Part shown: positions 51,966 to 60,494 of the stretch, piece by piece
How positions within the stretch are numbered: position 1 is the first letter of the stretch
How the letters are laid out: the number at the start of each line of letters is the position of its first letter
Source: Actinomycetospora straminea
Lineage (GTDB): Bacteria > Actinomycetota > Actinomycetes > Mycobacteriales > Pseudonocardiaceae
Direction of reading: 5' to 3'
Assembly: GCF_028737255.1 (NCBI RefSeq)
Contig: NZ_JAQZAN010000019.1
Coordinates: 82,700-146,699 of the forward strand
DNA: 64,000 bases
Program-made: the position numbers and the translations under genes
The notes under the pieces: generated by a model
The model's input: the letters and a program-made list of their open reading frames with translations, nothing else
What the model was told of the DNA's origin: nothing
The model's database searches: none

Positions 51966-53060
51966 GTGCCCGACCCCGCCACCGCCGACCTGCGCCACCC
52001 CGCCGCGCACCGCCCCGGCCAGGCCGACCCCGACTGGGCCGCCGCGCGCCGCGTCCTCGTCGTACGCCCCGACAACGTCGGCGACGTCCTCATGACCGGG
52101 CCCGTGTTCCGCGCCCTGCGGGCCGCGGCCCCGGCGGCGACCCTCGACCTGCTCGCCTCCCCCGCCGGCGCGGCGGCCGCGGCCCTGCTGCCCGAGGTCG
52201 ACGGCGTCGTCACCGCGTCGGTGTCGTGGCAGCAGCTCGACGTCGTGGCGGGTGACGACCCCGACGCCGCCCTCGTCGACGACCTCGCCGCCCGCGGCTA
52301 CGACACCGCCGTCGTGCTGACGTCGTTCTCGCAGTCGCCGTGGCCCGCCGCGGAGGTGCTACGACGCGCGGGGGTGCCGGTGCGCGTCGGGATGTCGAAG
52401 GAGTTCGGCGGGGGCCTGCTCACGCACTGGGTGCCGGCGCCGCCGGACGCCGAGCACCAGGTCGACCGCATGCTCGGGCTGCTCGCCGCGGTGGGCGTCC
52501 CGTCGCGGGGCGTGGAGCTCGCCGTGCGGATCCCGGACGACGCCGCCACGCCGCTGGCCGTCGTCGGCGCCCGCTACGCCGTCGTCGCGCCCGGGGCGAG
52601 CTGCCCGTCGCGGCGCTGGCCCGCCGAGCGGTTCGCCGCGGTCGTGCAGGGGCTCGCCGAGGACGGGCTGACGGTGGTGGTCAGCGGCACCGACCGCGAG
52701 GCGGAGCTGGTGGCGGCGGTCGCCGGCGAGGTGGGCGTGCCGATCGCGGGCGGGCTGGGGCTCGGCGACCTCGCGTCGCTGCTCGCCGGCGCCGAGGTCG
52801 TCGTCGCCAACAACTCCGGCGGCGTGCACCTCGCCGACGCCGTCCGCGCGCCGGTGGTCGAGCTCTTCGCCGGCACCGATACCGTCGACCAGTACCGGCC
52901 CCGCTCCACCCGCGCCGAGGTGCTCACCCGCCCGGTGGCGTGCGCGCCGTGCCGCCAGCTCGTGTGCCCGTTCGACCAGGAGTGCCTCGCGGTCACGCCC
53001 GCCGAGGTGCTCGCCGCGGCCCGCCGGCTGCGGTCGGTGGCGGTGTCGGTGGCCGGCTAG
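51966..53060 (+). CDS. GT9-family glycosyltransferase (heptosyltransferase-like)
   Basis: The 364-residue protein has the GT9 features VVRPDNVGDVLMTGPVFRAL, VVAPGASCPSRRWPAERF (shorter: APGASCPSRRWP), VANNSGGVHLADAV and a Cys cluster near the end (VACAPCRQLVCPFDQECL), four cysteines that could bind metal, as in related actinobacterial proteins. It is followed at once by a small gene whose GTG overlaps its TAG stop. It diverges from an MBL hydrolase. Confidence 0.92.
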   Translation: MPDPATADLRHPAAHRPGQADPDWAAARRVLVVRPDNVGDVLMTGPVFRALRAAAPAATLDLLASPAGAAAAALLPEVDGVVTASVSWQQLDVVAGDDPDAALVDDLAARGYDTAVVLTSFSQSPWPAAEVLRRAGVPVRVGMSKEFGGGLLTHWVPAPPDAEHQVDRMLGLLAAVGVPSRGVELAVRIPDDAATPLAVVGARYAVVAPGASCPSRRWPAERFAAVVQGLAEDGLTVVVSGTDREAELVAAVAGEVGVPIAGGLGLGDLASLLAGAEVVVANNSGGVHLADAVRAPVVELFAGTDTVDQYRPRSTRAEVLTRPVACAPCRQLVCPFDQECLAVTPAEVLAAARRLRSVAVSVAG

Positions 53061-53377
53061 TGGTCGAGCACACCGACGACGGGCACCACGTCGTCGTCGA
53101 CGGGCGGAAGTGGCGGGCGACCGACCCGCTCATCCCCGCCGACGACGCCGCGGTGCTGCGCCGCTGGCTGATGGCGGCGCGCCGCGACGTCGGGACGGCG
53201 AAGCGGGCGGGCGACACCGGCGGCGAGGCGGCGGCGCGCTCGCGCGTGCACGCCGCGAAGACCGCGCTCGGCGAGCGGGGTCCGGCCTGGTGGGAGCAGG
53301 ACGAGGACGCCCGCCGCGACCGCTGGACCGACGGCCTGCGACAGGCCGCCGACGAGGGGTTTGCACCCCCGGAGTGA
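53060..53377 (+). CDS. Small hypothetical protein coupled to GT9
   Basis: A 105-residue protein from GTG 53060, overlapping the GT9 stop by one base (TAGTG). It begins with a small beta unit (HHVVVDGRKWRATDPLIP) followed by helices (LRRWLMAARRDVGTAKRAGD, AKTALGERGPAWWE). Similar actinobacterial proteins exist under inconsistent names; no function is established. Expression should follow the glycosyltransferase. Confidence 0.78.
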   Translation: MVEHTDDGHHVVVDGRKWRATDPLIPADDAAVLRRWLMAARRDVGTAKRAGDTGGEAAARSRVHAAKTALGERGPAWWEQDEDARRDRWTDGLRQAADEGFAPPE

Positions 53378-53431
53378 GTGGGTGCCCCCGGAACCGCACG
53401 GCCTCCCGAACCCGAAGGAGCGATGGGACCG

Positions 53432-53878
53432 ATGACGACACCGCCGATCCAGGGCGACGAGAACCCCAACGACCCGAACCCGGCGAACTCCAGCCAGACG
53501 CTCGCCGCGTTCAGCGGGCAGGTGCAGCGGCGCCTGGGGCTGGAGCAGCCGTCGGAGGCCGAGATCCTCGTGCGCAGCACGCTCAACGAGCTCGGCAAGT
53601 CGGTCTCCAGCGGCCTCGCGCAGGAGCTGACGATCAGCCTGCCGCCCGAGCTGTCCGCCGAGCTGCGCGCGCAGCGCCCGAAGGACGACGCGGCCCGCTC
53701 GGTGAGCAAGGAGTCGTTCGTCGACGCCGTGAGCGGGCACGTGACGTCCGTCGACGCCGACGAGGTCGAGCGCCAGGTCGAGCAGGTCCTGCGGCTGCTG
53801 CGCGAGTGGCTGCCCGAGGACCAGGTCGACCGCACCCTCGAGCAGCTCCCCGGCGACCTGGTGGCCCTCATGCGCTGA
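53432..53878 (+). CDS. DUF2267-domain protein
   Basis: The 148-residue protein has an all-helical domain with the double-repeat pattern of DUF2267 (LVRSTLNELGKSVSSGLAQEL, LPPELSAELRAQ, VEQVLRLLREWLPEDQVDR, LEQLPGDLVALM). An N-terminal 35-residue linker is Asn/Pro-rich. Ribosome site AAGGAG is 11 bases from this ATG; an ATG at 53423 is only two bases from it. Function is unknown. A long perfect terminator hairpin follows. Confidence 0.85.
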   Translation: MTTPPIQGDENPNDPNPANSSQTLAAFSGQVQRRLGLEQPSEAEILVRSTLNELGKSVSSGLAQELTISLPPELSAELRAQRPKDDAARSVSKESFVDAVSGHVTSVDADEVERQVEQVLRLLREWLPEDQVDRTLEQLPGDLVALMR

Positions 53879-53893
53879 GCGGCGCCATCACCG

Positions 53894-53942
53894 AGCGAAC
53901 GACGCCCTCGCTGCCTCCCGGGCAGCGAGGGCGTCGTTCGCT
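53894..53942. terminator. Perfect 22-bp terminator hairpin
   Basis: AGCGAACGACGCC...TGCC pairs over 22 bases (53894-53915 with 53921-53942) around a five-base loop, 15 bases after the DUF2267 stop. It combines words seen in families B (AGCGAAC) and C (CCCTCGCTGCC), suggesting a shared origin of these elements. Confidence 0.85.
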
Positions 53943-54157
53943 GCGTCCGGGGCGGCGGCGGGCCGGGCCTGCTGGTGGGGCGGCGCGGTCCTCGGTGACG
54001 AGATCCGCGGTCAGCGCGGGTTCCGCCACCGAGGTCGAGGCGCCGAGTCGGCGGGGTCGGCTGTCAGCGGCCGGCCGTCAGCCGGTCGGGAGCAGCACGG
54101 TCGGGCCAGCGGGGTCGGGGTCGACGTCGGCGGGGTGGGGGTCGGCGGGGTCGGCGC

Positions 54158-54781
54158 TCAGCCGGCGCCGGTCGACACCCGCGGCTGCTGGTCGCCCTGA
54201 TCGCCGCCACCGGCTCCGCCCCCACCGTCGGTTCCGCCGCCACCCTGGCCGCCGCCTCCGCCACCCGAACCGCCGCCGGCGCCGCCACCCGAGCCCCCGC
54301 CGGTGCCACCGCCGCCGGAGCCGCCACCGCTACCAGCGCCGGAGCCGGAGCCGCCGCCCCCGCCGCCCGCGGGCGGATCGGCCGGGGCCGGCTCGGGGAC
54401 CACGACGACCGGCGGCGGGGCCACGCGGGCCGGGGTGCGTCGGGTGGTCGTCTCCGCGACCGCGGTGCGCCGCGGGGTGCGCGAGGTCGTGCGCGTGGTG
54501 ATCGTCGTCGTGGCCGAGGCCGAGGCCGTCGTGACCGGCGGCGGGCCGAGCGCGGGCACGAGCGGGGCGGGCGGCACCCCGAGCGTCGCCGACCCGCCGG
54601 GGACCGCCGCCACCATCGGCGTCACCCCGGTCGCGACGCCGGCCCCGAGGACGCCGGCCACCACGGTCGAGACGCCCAGCGCCGACCGCGCGACCAGCCC
54701 CGGCCATTGCCGGCCCCGCGGCTGGGCCCGCAGGGCCGACGTCGGTCCGGCGACCGTGATGGCGTCGTCCTCGTTGGTCAC
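54158..54781 (-). CDS. Glycine-rich single-pass membrane protein
   Basis: The 207-residue frame has a single hydrophobic segment at about 29-55 (LVARSALGVSTVVAGVLGAGV), then a Pro/Ala and Thr/Arg-rich stretch and a long Gly/Ser repeat tail (about 135-195). GTG start. Low complexity makes homology unassignable; the layout is that of a cell-surface or anti-sigma-like stalk. Neighbouring sequence to 53943 is also low-complexity (repeats of GTCGGCGGGG). Confidence 0.55.
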   Translation of the reverse strand: MTNEDDAITVAGPTSALRAQPRGRQWPGLVARSALGVSTVVAGVLGAGVATGVTPMVAAVPGGSATLGVPPAPLVPALGPPPVTTASASATTTITTRTTSRTPRRTAVAETTTRRTPARVAPPPVVVVPEPAPADPPAGGGGGGSGSGAGSGGGSGGGGTGGGSGGGAGGGSGGGGGGQGGGGTDGGGGAGGGDQGDQQPRVSTGAG

Positions 54782-54849
54782 CTCGGGGTAACGACACCAC
54801 CCGTCCGGGGGTCACGCGGAGATCGTCAGCACCCTCCGTCAGAAACCCG

Positions 54850-56238
54850 TTACGGCAACGGGGACCAGTGCACCACCTTCGTGGTGGTCATCTCGTCGAG
54901 GAGCTCCGGGCCGTAGCCGAAGCCGGTGCCCGACGTCCCGCGGGGCTGGGCCGCCCCGCCCGGCGCCCCGCCGAACACCGAATTGATCTTGACCGTGCCG
55001 ACGGGCAGCTCCCGCCACGCCTGCTGGGCGTGCGCGATGCTGCCGGTGAGCACGGTGGCGGCGAGGCCGTGCGGGTCGTCGATCGCCTCGGCGAGGCCCT
55101 GCGCGAAGTCCTCGACGACGCGCACCGGCGCGACGGGGCCGAAGGTCTCCTCGCGCAGGATCGTCATCGCCGGCGTGAGCCCGGAGAGCACGGTGGCGGG
55201 GTAGAACGCCCCGTCGCCGTCGGGCAGGTACCCGCCGGCGTGGACGGTCGCGCCGTCGGCGATCGCGGCCGCGACGTGGCCGTGCACGTGCTCGCGGTGG
55301 CGGCGGTCGACCAGCGGGCCGAGCGCCTTCTCCCCGGTCGACGCGGGGCGGTACACCCAGCGCGCGGCCTCCTCGGCGAGCGCGTCGAGGAACGGCTCGG
55401 CGACCTCGGCGGCGCAGTAGATGCGCTCGACGGACACGCACACCTGGCCGCCGTTGGCGTACGAGCCCAGCGCGGCCTGCTCGGCGGCCCAGCGCGGGTC
55501 GACGTCGGCGTCGATGACGAGCGGATCGTTGCCGCCGTTCTCGAGCAGCACGTGGGCGCCGGTGCCGGCGGCGGCCTGGCGGATGGCCTGGCCCGCGGCG
55601 ATCGACCCGACGTGCGCGACGACGTCGACGTCGGCGTGCCCGGCGAGGGCGGCTCCGGTGGGGCCCGCGCCGTCGACGATCTCGAGGACGCCGTCGGGCA
55701 GGAACGAGGCGACGAGCTCGGCGAAGCGGCGCCCGAGGTGCGGGCAGCGCTCGCTGGGCTTGTGCACGACGGTGTTGCCGGTGACGAGCGCGGCCCCGAT
55801 GAGCCCGCCGGCGACGGCCACCGGGTCGTTCCACGGCGTGAGGACGGCCGCGACGCCGCGCGGCTCGGGGACCATGAGGTCGGTCGCCGACCACGACCCG
55901 AGCAGCGACCGGCCGCGGTGCACCGGCCCGAGCTCGGCGTACTGCTCGAGCGTGCCCGCGGCCGCGAGCACCCCGCCGAGCCCGTCGTCGTAGGGCCGGC
56001 CGGTCTCGGTCTCGTTGAGCCGCGCGAGCTCCTCGGCGACCGCGCGCAGCGCCTGGGCGGCGTCGCGGACGCACCCGGCGCGCTCGGTGGCGGGGGTGCG
56101 CGCCCACCCGTCGCGCGCGGCGCGGGCCCGGACGACCGCGGCGTCGACCTCGTCGGGGTCCGCGGGGCGCACGCGCCCCACGAGCTCGCCCGTCGCCGGG
56201 TCGTGGACCTGGATGTCGGTGTCGATCGCGGTGCTCAC
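54850..56238 (-). CDS. Aldehyde dehydrogenase
   Basis: The 462-residue NAD(P)-dependent enzyme has the catalytic Glu in LLENGGNDPLV and Cys in NGGQVCVSVERIY, the cofactor-binding LTPWNDPVAVAGG and VGSIAAGQAI, and the EETFGPVAPV motif near the end. It may oxidise aliphatic or aromatic aldehydes; one could speculate about 3-hydroxypropionaldehyde or propionaldehyde from the dehydratase, but it is about 9 kb away. GTG start at 56238. Confidence 0.95.
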   Translation of the reverse strand: MSTAIDTDIQVHDPATGELVGRVRPADPDEVDAAVVRARAARDGWARTPATERAGCVRDAAQALRAVAEELARLNETETGRPYDDGLGGVLAAAGTLEQYAELGPVHRGRSLLGSWSATDLMVPEPRGVAAVLTPWNDPVAVAGGLIGAALVTGNTVVHKPSERCPHLGRRFAELVASFLPDGVLEIVDGAGPTGAALAGHADVDVVAHVGSIAAGQAIRQAAAGTGAHVLLENGGNDPLVIDADVDPRWAAEQAALGSYANGGQVCVSVERIYCAAEVAEPFLDALAEEAARWVYRPASTGEKALGPLVDRRHREHVHGHVAAAIADGATVHAGGYLPDGDGAFYPATVLSGLTPAMTILREETFGPVAPVRVVEDFAQGLAEAIDDPHGLAATVLTGSIAHAQQAWRELPVGTVKINSVFGGAPGGAAQPRGTSGTGFGYGPELLDEMTTTKVVHWSPLP

Positions 56239-56329
56239 GGGGCCCGGGGTTCCACGAGGGCCCTCGGCGTACGCCTGCTCGTGAGCGGCCGCTCGTCACC
56301 CCCGCGTTGGCCCGTCGGCGGCACCGGGG

Positions 56330-57085
56330 ATGCCCGGCGGCGTGACGGGACGACTGGACGGGACCACCGCGATCGTGACCGGCGCCTCGAGCGGCATCGG
56401 CAACGCGACCGCCCGCGCGCTGGCGGCCGAGGGCGCCGCCGTGGCGCTGTTCGCCCGGCGGCGCGACAAGCTCGAGGACCTCGCCGGCGAGATCGACGGC
56501 GCCAGCGTGCACGAGGTCGACGTCGCCGACGCGGACGCCGTGCGCGCCGCGGTCGACGAGGTGGCGTCGCGGCACGGGCGCGTCGACGTGCTGGTCAACA
56601 ACGCCGGCTACGGCTCGATGGACCTCGCGCGCGACGCCGACCTCGGCGAGTGGCAGAAGATGGTCGACGTCAACCTGCACGGGGTGCTGTCGACGACCCA
56701 CGCCGCACTCGGCCACCTCGCGCAGGCGGCGCAGGGCCCGCGCGGGATCGCCGACGTGGTGACCGTGAGCTCGGTCGCCGGGCGCACGGTGTCCGGGCCC
56801 GGCAGCAACGTCTACGCGGCCACCAAGCACGCGGTCGGCGCCTTCTCCGAGGCCCTGCGCCAGGAGCTCGCGGGCCAGCACGTGCGCGTCGGGCTGGTCG
56901 AGCCCGGCCTCGTCGACACCGAGCTGACCACCACCGGCGACGCCAACAAGCCCGACGCCGGCCAGGCCTCCGCGCTGGGCGTGCTGCACGCCGACGACAT
57001 CGCCGACGCCGTGGTCTACATGGTGACCCGGGCGCCGCGCACCGCGGTCAACGAGGTGCTGGTGCGCCCCACCGAGCAGACGTAG
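56330..57085 (+). CDS. Short-chain dehydrogenase/reductase
   Basis: The 251-residue SDR has the cofactor motif [21 protein letters not shown], catalytic Ser in VTVSSVAG, and Tyr/Lys in YAATKHAVG. The Arg-rich loop [11 protein letters not shown] suggests NADP preference. A GTG at 56342 is an alternative start. The stop (TAG) is directly before a family A hairpin. Confidence 0.94.
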   Translation: MPGGVTGRLDGTTAIVTGASSGIGNATARALAAEGAAVALFARRRDKLEDLAGEIDGASVHEVDVADADAVRAAVDEVASRHGRVDVLVNNAGYGSMDLARDADLGEWQKMVDVNLHGVLSTTHAALGHLAQAAQGPRGIADVVTVSSVAGRTVSGPGSNVYAATKHAVGAFSEALRQELAGQHVRVGLVEPGLVDTELTTTGDANKPDAGQASALGVLHADDIADAVVYMVTRAPRTAVNEVLVRPTEQT

Positions 57086-57151
57086 GTGCGCTGCGCGCTG
57101 GTGAGCAGAAAGAAGTGCTCCAGCACTTCTTTCTGCTCACCTGGCGCAGCC
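57086..57151 (-). repeat. Family A hairpin, copy 3 (inverted flank)
   Basis: GTGAGCAGAAAGAAGTGC (57101-57118) and its exact complement (57123-57140). The conserved flank GTGCGCTGCGCGCTG is on the left here, so the element is inverted relative to copies 1 and 2. It follows the SDR stop. Confidence 0.9.
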
Positions 57152-57201
57152 ACCCGGGTAGGTTCGCGGGCCGGGACCCGCCACGGCCGAGGGAGGGGTG
57201 C

Positions 57202-57618
57202 GTGGTTCTCGACCGCCTCGACGACCCCGACCACCCCGTCTACTCCATGGGCCAGGCCGCCGAGCTGCTCGGGGTGACGCCGGCCTTCCTGCGCAACCTC
57301 GACGCCACGGGCCTGCTGCGCCCCGGGCGGTCGGACGGCGGGCACCGGCGCTACTCACGCCACCAGCTCGACCGGGTCGTCGCGCTGCGCCGCCTGTCGG
57401 ACCAGGGCCACACGCTCGTGAGCGCCGCCGAGATCCTCGACCTGCGCGCCGACCTCGACGGCGAGCGCGCCCGGCACGCGGCCACGGCCCGCGAACGCGA
57501 CGAGGCCGTCCGCGACCGCGACACCGCCCTCGGCCAGCGCGACACCGCCCGTCGGGAGCGCGACCGCGCCCGCGACGAGCGCGACGCCGTACGTGGCGCC
57601 GATCCGGAGCAAACCTAG
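57202..57618 (+). CDS. MerR-family regulator
   Basis: The 138-residue protein has the MerR winged helix (YSMGQAAELLGVTPAFLRNL, GLLRPGRSDGGHRRYSRHQL) and a C-terminal, very charged coiled coil with repeating RDRDTALGQRDTARRERDRA-like units. No effector domain is present, as in small MerR/SoxR-like and HspR-like proteins. GTG start with GGGAGG upstream. The last coding bases adjoin a good promoter for the next gene. Confidence 0.88.
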   Translation: MVLDRLDDPDHPVYSMGQAAELLGVTPAFLRNLDATGLLRPGRSDGGHRRYSRHQLDRVVALRRLSDQGHTLVSAAEILDLRADLDGERARHAATARERDEAVRDRDTALGQRDTARRERDRARDERDAVRGADPEQT

Positions 57619-57621
57619 GTC

Positions 57622-57650
57622 TTGACCATCCGCAAACCTCTTCCTACAGT
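57622..57650 (+). promoter_or_regulatory. Sigma-70-type promoter
   Basis: TTGACC (57622-57627), a 17-base spacer, TACAGT (57645-57650), four bases after the MerR stop. It would drive the two small genes downstream. Nearby CAAACCT direct repeats (about 57610 and 57633) overlap the -35 region. Confidence 0.6.
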
Positions 57651-57708
57651 TGCAGATATCCGCTGGCCGGCAGTGACGCAGCCCTGGTGTCCGGAGGAGG
57701 TGATCGCC

Positions 57709-58038
57709 GTGACGGTCGACGTGCTCGAGGGTCCTGTCGTGGACGACACCGCCGACCAGGCCGCCGACCAGGCCGCCGTCGACGCCGAGTTCGTGGCCAT
57801 CGTCCTCGCCGAACGCCCGTGGGGAGAGGGGGAGCCCGCCCCGCGCACGCCGCCGCCCGCGGCCGCGACCGGCACCCGCCGCGTCCCCCCACCGTCCGGG
57901 CCGGGTCCGCTCTCCGAGCAACCGGACGACCTGGTCCCGGCGGTCGGTGAGACCCCGCAGGTCCGGCGACGAACCGGCCCGGGACCGCGATCGCCTCCGC
58001 GGCGCTCGACCCCGGTCACCGATCCGACGAGGAGGTGA
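57709..58038 (+). CDS. Small hypothetical protein
   Basis: A 109-residue frame from GTG 57709, with GGAGG eight bases upstream. The N-terminal 40 residues are acidic and helical (VVDDTADQAADQAAVDAEF, then VAIVLAERPWG); the rest is Pro/Arg/Thr-rich and probably disordered. No family is recognised. The promoter at 57622-57650 supports expression. A longer start at 57622 would overlap the promoter and is unlikely. Confidence 0.5.
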   Translation: MTVDVLEGPVVDDTADQAADQAAVDAEFVAIVLAERPWGEGEPAPRTPPPAAATGTRRVPPPSGPGPLSEQPDDLVPAVGETPQVRRRTGPGPRSPPRRSTPVTDPTRR

Positions 58039-58224
58039 GCGCCGAGCGCCGACCACACCCCCGGGAGGGCACCGACCCTCTCGCTCCATCCCCACCGGTC
58101 CCGGCCCGGGGCCGACCGGGACGACCCGACGAGCGGCCGAACGCCGCGACGGACGAGAACGGGGTCGCCCGCGTCGGTCCCGGGCCTTTCGACGCCCGTG
58201 TCCCACACCAGGAGAGGAACCGCC

Positions 58225-58614
58225 ATGGGCCTGCAGCGGGTGTGGATCGAGACCCTCGACGGCGGGCTGGTCCGCGCCGACCAGGTCGTCGAGGTCCTCG
58301 CCCACCGCACCGCGGCGTTCGCGGGCAAGCCGGCGCGCTGGCTGCTCGACGTGGTGCTGCCGGTGGGGCAGGGCGCCGGCACCGCGGCCCAGTGGAACCT
58401 CGGCGCGTCGCACCGCACGCTCGCCCAGACCTCCGACGAGCCCGCGGGCGCACCGGCCCGGCTCGTCCGCCTGCTCTCCGAGCTCGACGAGCGGGACGCC
58501 GCCGGGACCGTCACCGTCCGCCGGTCCCCCGACGGCCTCGACCTCGGCTTCGAGCCGTTCGCGCCCTCGCCGGCGTCGGACGCGCGCCCGTCACCGGCGC
58601 CCGCTCACACCTGA
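58225..58614 (+). CDS. Hypothetical protein
   Basis: A 129-residue protein from ATG 58225 with GGAGAGG eight bases upstream. The pattern LQRVWIETLDGGLVRADQVVEVLAHRTAAF (partly) suggests a compact alpha/beta fold of about 110 residues; the tail is Pro/Ser-rich. No motif is diagnostic. It converges on the CPBP protease, overlapping it by ten bases. Confidence 0.65.
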   Translation: MGLQRVWIETLDGGLVRADQVVEVLAHRTAAFAGKPARWLLDVVLPVGQGAGTAAQWNLGASHRTLAQTSDEPAGAPARLVRLLSELDERDAAGTVTVRRSPDGLDLGFEPFAPSPASDARPSPAPAHT

Positions 58615-59300
58615 GTCCCGACCAGGAGCACCAGCGCGAACGAGACGAGGTTGAACGTCGCGTGGGCCGCCGCCGGGGGCCAGATCGACCCGGTGCGCTC
58701 GTAGAGCACGGCGTTGACGATGCCCAGCAGGAGCGCGGCCGCGAACACGACGTTGAGGCCGTGGGCCAGCGCGAAGACGCCCGCGGAGAGCACCACCGCG
58801 AGCACGTGCCCGAGCCGGCGCAGCACGCCGTAGGCGAGGCCGCGGAAGAGCAGTTCCTCGCCGAGGGGCACCACCAGCCCGCCGATCAGCACGACCAGCG
58901 TCGCCGCGACCGGCCCGCTGAACAGCGTCAGCGCCTCCTGCGGGTCGGAGGTGTCCCCGGTGAGCGCGACGTAGACGACGATCAGCACCCGCGAGACGAG
59001 CCAGACCAGCAGCCCGATGCCCACGCCGAGCGCGACCGTGCGGGCGACCGGGCGCACGAGCCCCACCGCGGCGGGCGACCGCACCCGCAGCGCCAGGGCG
59101 ATCGCCACCGCGAGCAGCGCCGACCCGCCCGACACCGCGACCAGCGCGGGAGGGGGCGGCGTGCCCTCGCTCAGCAGCCCGAGCGCGACGAACAGCAGCA
59201 GCTGCAGCGCCACGTAGGCGACCGCACCGACGACCAGCTCGAGCCAGCCCAGCGTCGGCCGGGCGACGGGAGCGACGTGCTCGACCGGCTGCTCAGTCAC
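58605..59300 (-). CDS. CPBP-family intramembrane metalloprotease
   Basis: The 231-residue protein has about seven hydrophobic segments and the CPBP (Abi/CAAX protease) motifs: EELLFRG, FALAHG and the third His/Asn site AAHATFN. It would act in the membrane on prenylated-like or signal peptides; targets unknown. Its GTG overlaps the upstream ChaB-like gene by eight bases. Confidence 0.9.
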   Translation of the reverse strand: MTEQPVEHVAPVARPTLGWLELVVGAVAYVALQLLLFVALGLLSEGTPPPPALVAVSGGSALLAVAIALALRVRSPAAVGLVRPVARTVALGVGIGLLVWLVSRVLIVVYVALTGDTSDPQEALTLFSGPVAATLVVLIGGLVVPLGEELLFRGLAYGVLRRLGHVLAVVLSAGVFALAHGLNVVFAAALLLGIVNAVLYERTGSIWPPAAAHATFNLVSFALVLLVGTQV

Positions 59301-59697
59301 CCCGGGCCTTGCGGGTCTCGCGGTCGTTGGCCTTCTGCACGGCGCGGGCCAGCTCGTCCTTGTCCATCTTCGAGCGACCCTCGACATCGAGCTGCTGGGC
59401 CCGCTCGTAGAGGTGCTCCTTGCTGGCGTTGGCGTCGACCCCGCCGCCGGTCTCGCCGCTGGGGTTCGCGCCACCGCTCTCGGCGCGGGAGTCGGAGGGG
59501 CCGTACTCCTCCTTCTGCTCCCAGTGGTCGCCGACCTTCTCGTGGGTGTGCTTGAGCGCCGCGTAGGCCGTGCGGCTCGCGCGCTCGCCCTTGCCGTACG
59601 TCTCCTCCGCCGACTCCTTCGCCTTGGCGTAGGTGTCGCGGGCTTTCTTGTCCGAGCGCTGCAGCGTCGACGGCAGGTCCTCGAAGTCCTCCGGCAT
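59293..59697 (-). CDS. ChaB-like protein with Rho-N-type tail
   Basis: The 134-residue protein has an N-terminal ChaB-like region (LPSTLQRSDKKARDTYAKAKESA), a polar linker, and a C-terminal helical unit (ASKEHLYERAQQLDVEGRSKM, DKDELARAVQKAN) of the Rho N-terminal/plasmid stabilisation type, which can bind nucleic acid. Its role is unknown. It lies between a HAD phosphatase and the CPBP gene on one strand. Confidence 0.85.
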   Translation of the reverse strand: MPEDFEDLPSTLQRSDKKARDTYAKAKESAEETYGKGERASRTAYAALKHTHEKVGDHWEQKEEYGPSDSRAESGGANPSGETGGGVDANASKEHLYERAQQLDVEGRSKMDKDELARAVQKANDRETRKARGD

Positions 59698-59714
59698 GCC
59701 AGCGAAGTACCCGG

Positions 59715-60494
59715 TCAGCCGCGCACGCCCACTTCCAGGTCCGCCACGCTCGCCACGACCTGCTGCGGCCGGTAGGGGTAGCGGTCCATCTCGGTGGGGT
59801 CGGTGACGCCCGAGAGCACGAGGATCGTGTGCAGCCCGGCCTCCATGCCGGCGACCATGTCGGTGTCCATCCGGTCGCCGATCATCGCCGTGGTCTCGGA
59901 GTGCGCCCCGATCGTGTTGAGGCCCGCCCGGATCATCAGCGGGTTCGGCTTGCCGACGAAGTACGGGGTCTTCCGCGTCGCGTGCGTGATGAGCGCGGCG
60001 ACCGAGCCGGCGGCGGGCAGCGTCCCCTCGGGCGACGGACCGGTCGCGTCCGGGTTGGTGACGATGTAGCGCGCCCCGCCCTCGATGAGCCGGATCGCCC
60101 GCGTGATCGCCTCGAACGAGTAGGTGCGCGTCTCGCCGATGACGACGTAGTCGGGGTCGCGGTCGGTGAGGATGTAGCCGACGTCGTGCAGGGCGGTGGT
60201 CAGTCCCGCCTCGCCCACGACGAACGCGCTGCCGCCGGGGCGCTGGTCGTCGAGGAACTGCGCGGTGGCCAGCGCCGAGGTCCACAGGTGTCCGGCCGGG
60301 ATGTCGATGCCGCTGGCGTGCAGGCGGGCCTGCAGGTCGCGCGGGGTGTAGATCGAGTTGTTGGTCAGCACGAGGAAGCGCTTGCCCGCCTCGCCCAGGC
60401 GCCGGATGAACTCGTCGGCGCCGGGCAGCGCGTTCTCCTCGTGGACGAGGACCCCGTCCATGTCGATGAGGTAGCTCTCGAGCGGCTCGCTCAT
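59715..60494 (-). CDS. HAD-IIA (NagD-like) phosphatase
   Basis: The 259-residue protein has the HAD motifs DMDGVLVHEE (nucleophile Asp), TNNSIYTPRD, GKPNPLMIRAG (Lys) and GDRMDTDMVAG, and the type IIA cap. NagD-like enzymes hydrolyse nucleotide or sugar phosphates. The start overlaps the dienelactone hydrolase stop by ATGA. Confidence 0.94.
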   Translation of the reverse strand: MSEPLESYLIDMDGVLVHEENALPGADEFIRRLGEAGKRFLVLTNNSIYTPRDLQARLHASGIDIPAGHLWTSALATAQFLDDQRPGGSAFVVGEAGLTTALHDVGYILTDRDPDYVVIGETRTYSFEAITRAIRLIEGGARYIVTNPDATGPSPEGTLPAAGSVAALITHATRKTPYFVGKPNPLMIRAGLNTIGAHSETTAMIGDRMDTDMVAGMEAGLHTILVLSGVTDPTEMDRYPYRPQQVVASVADLEVGVRG

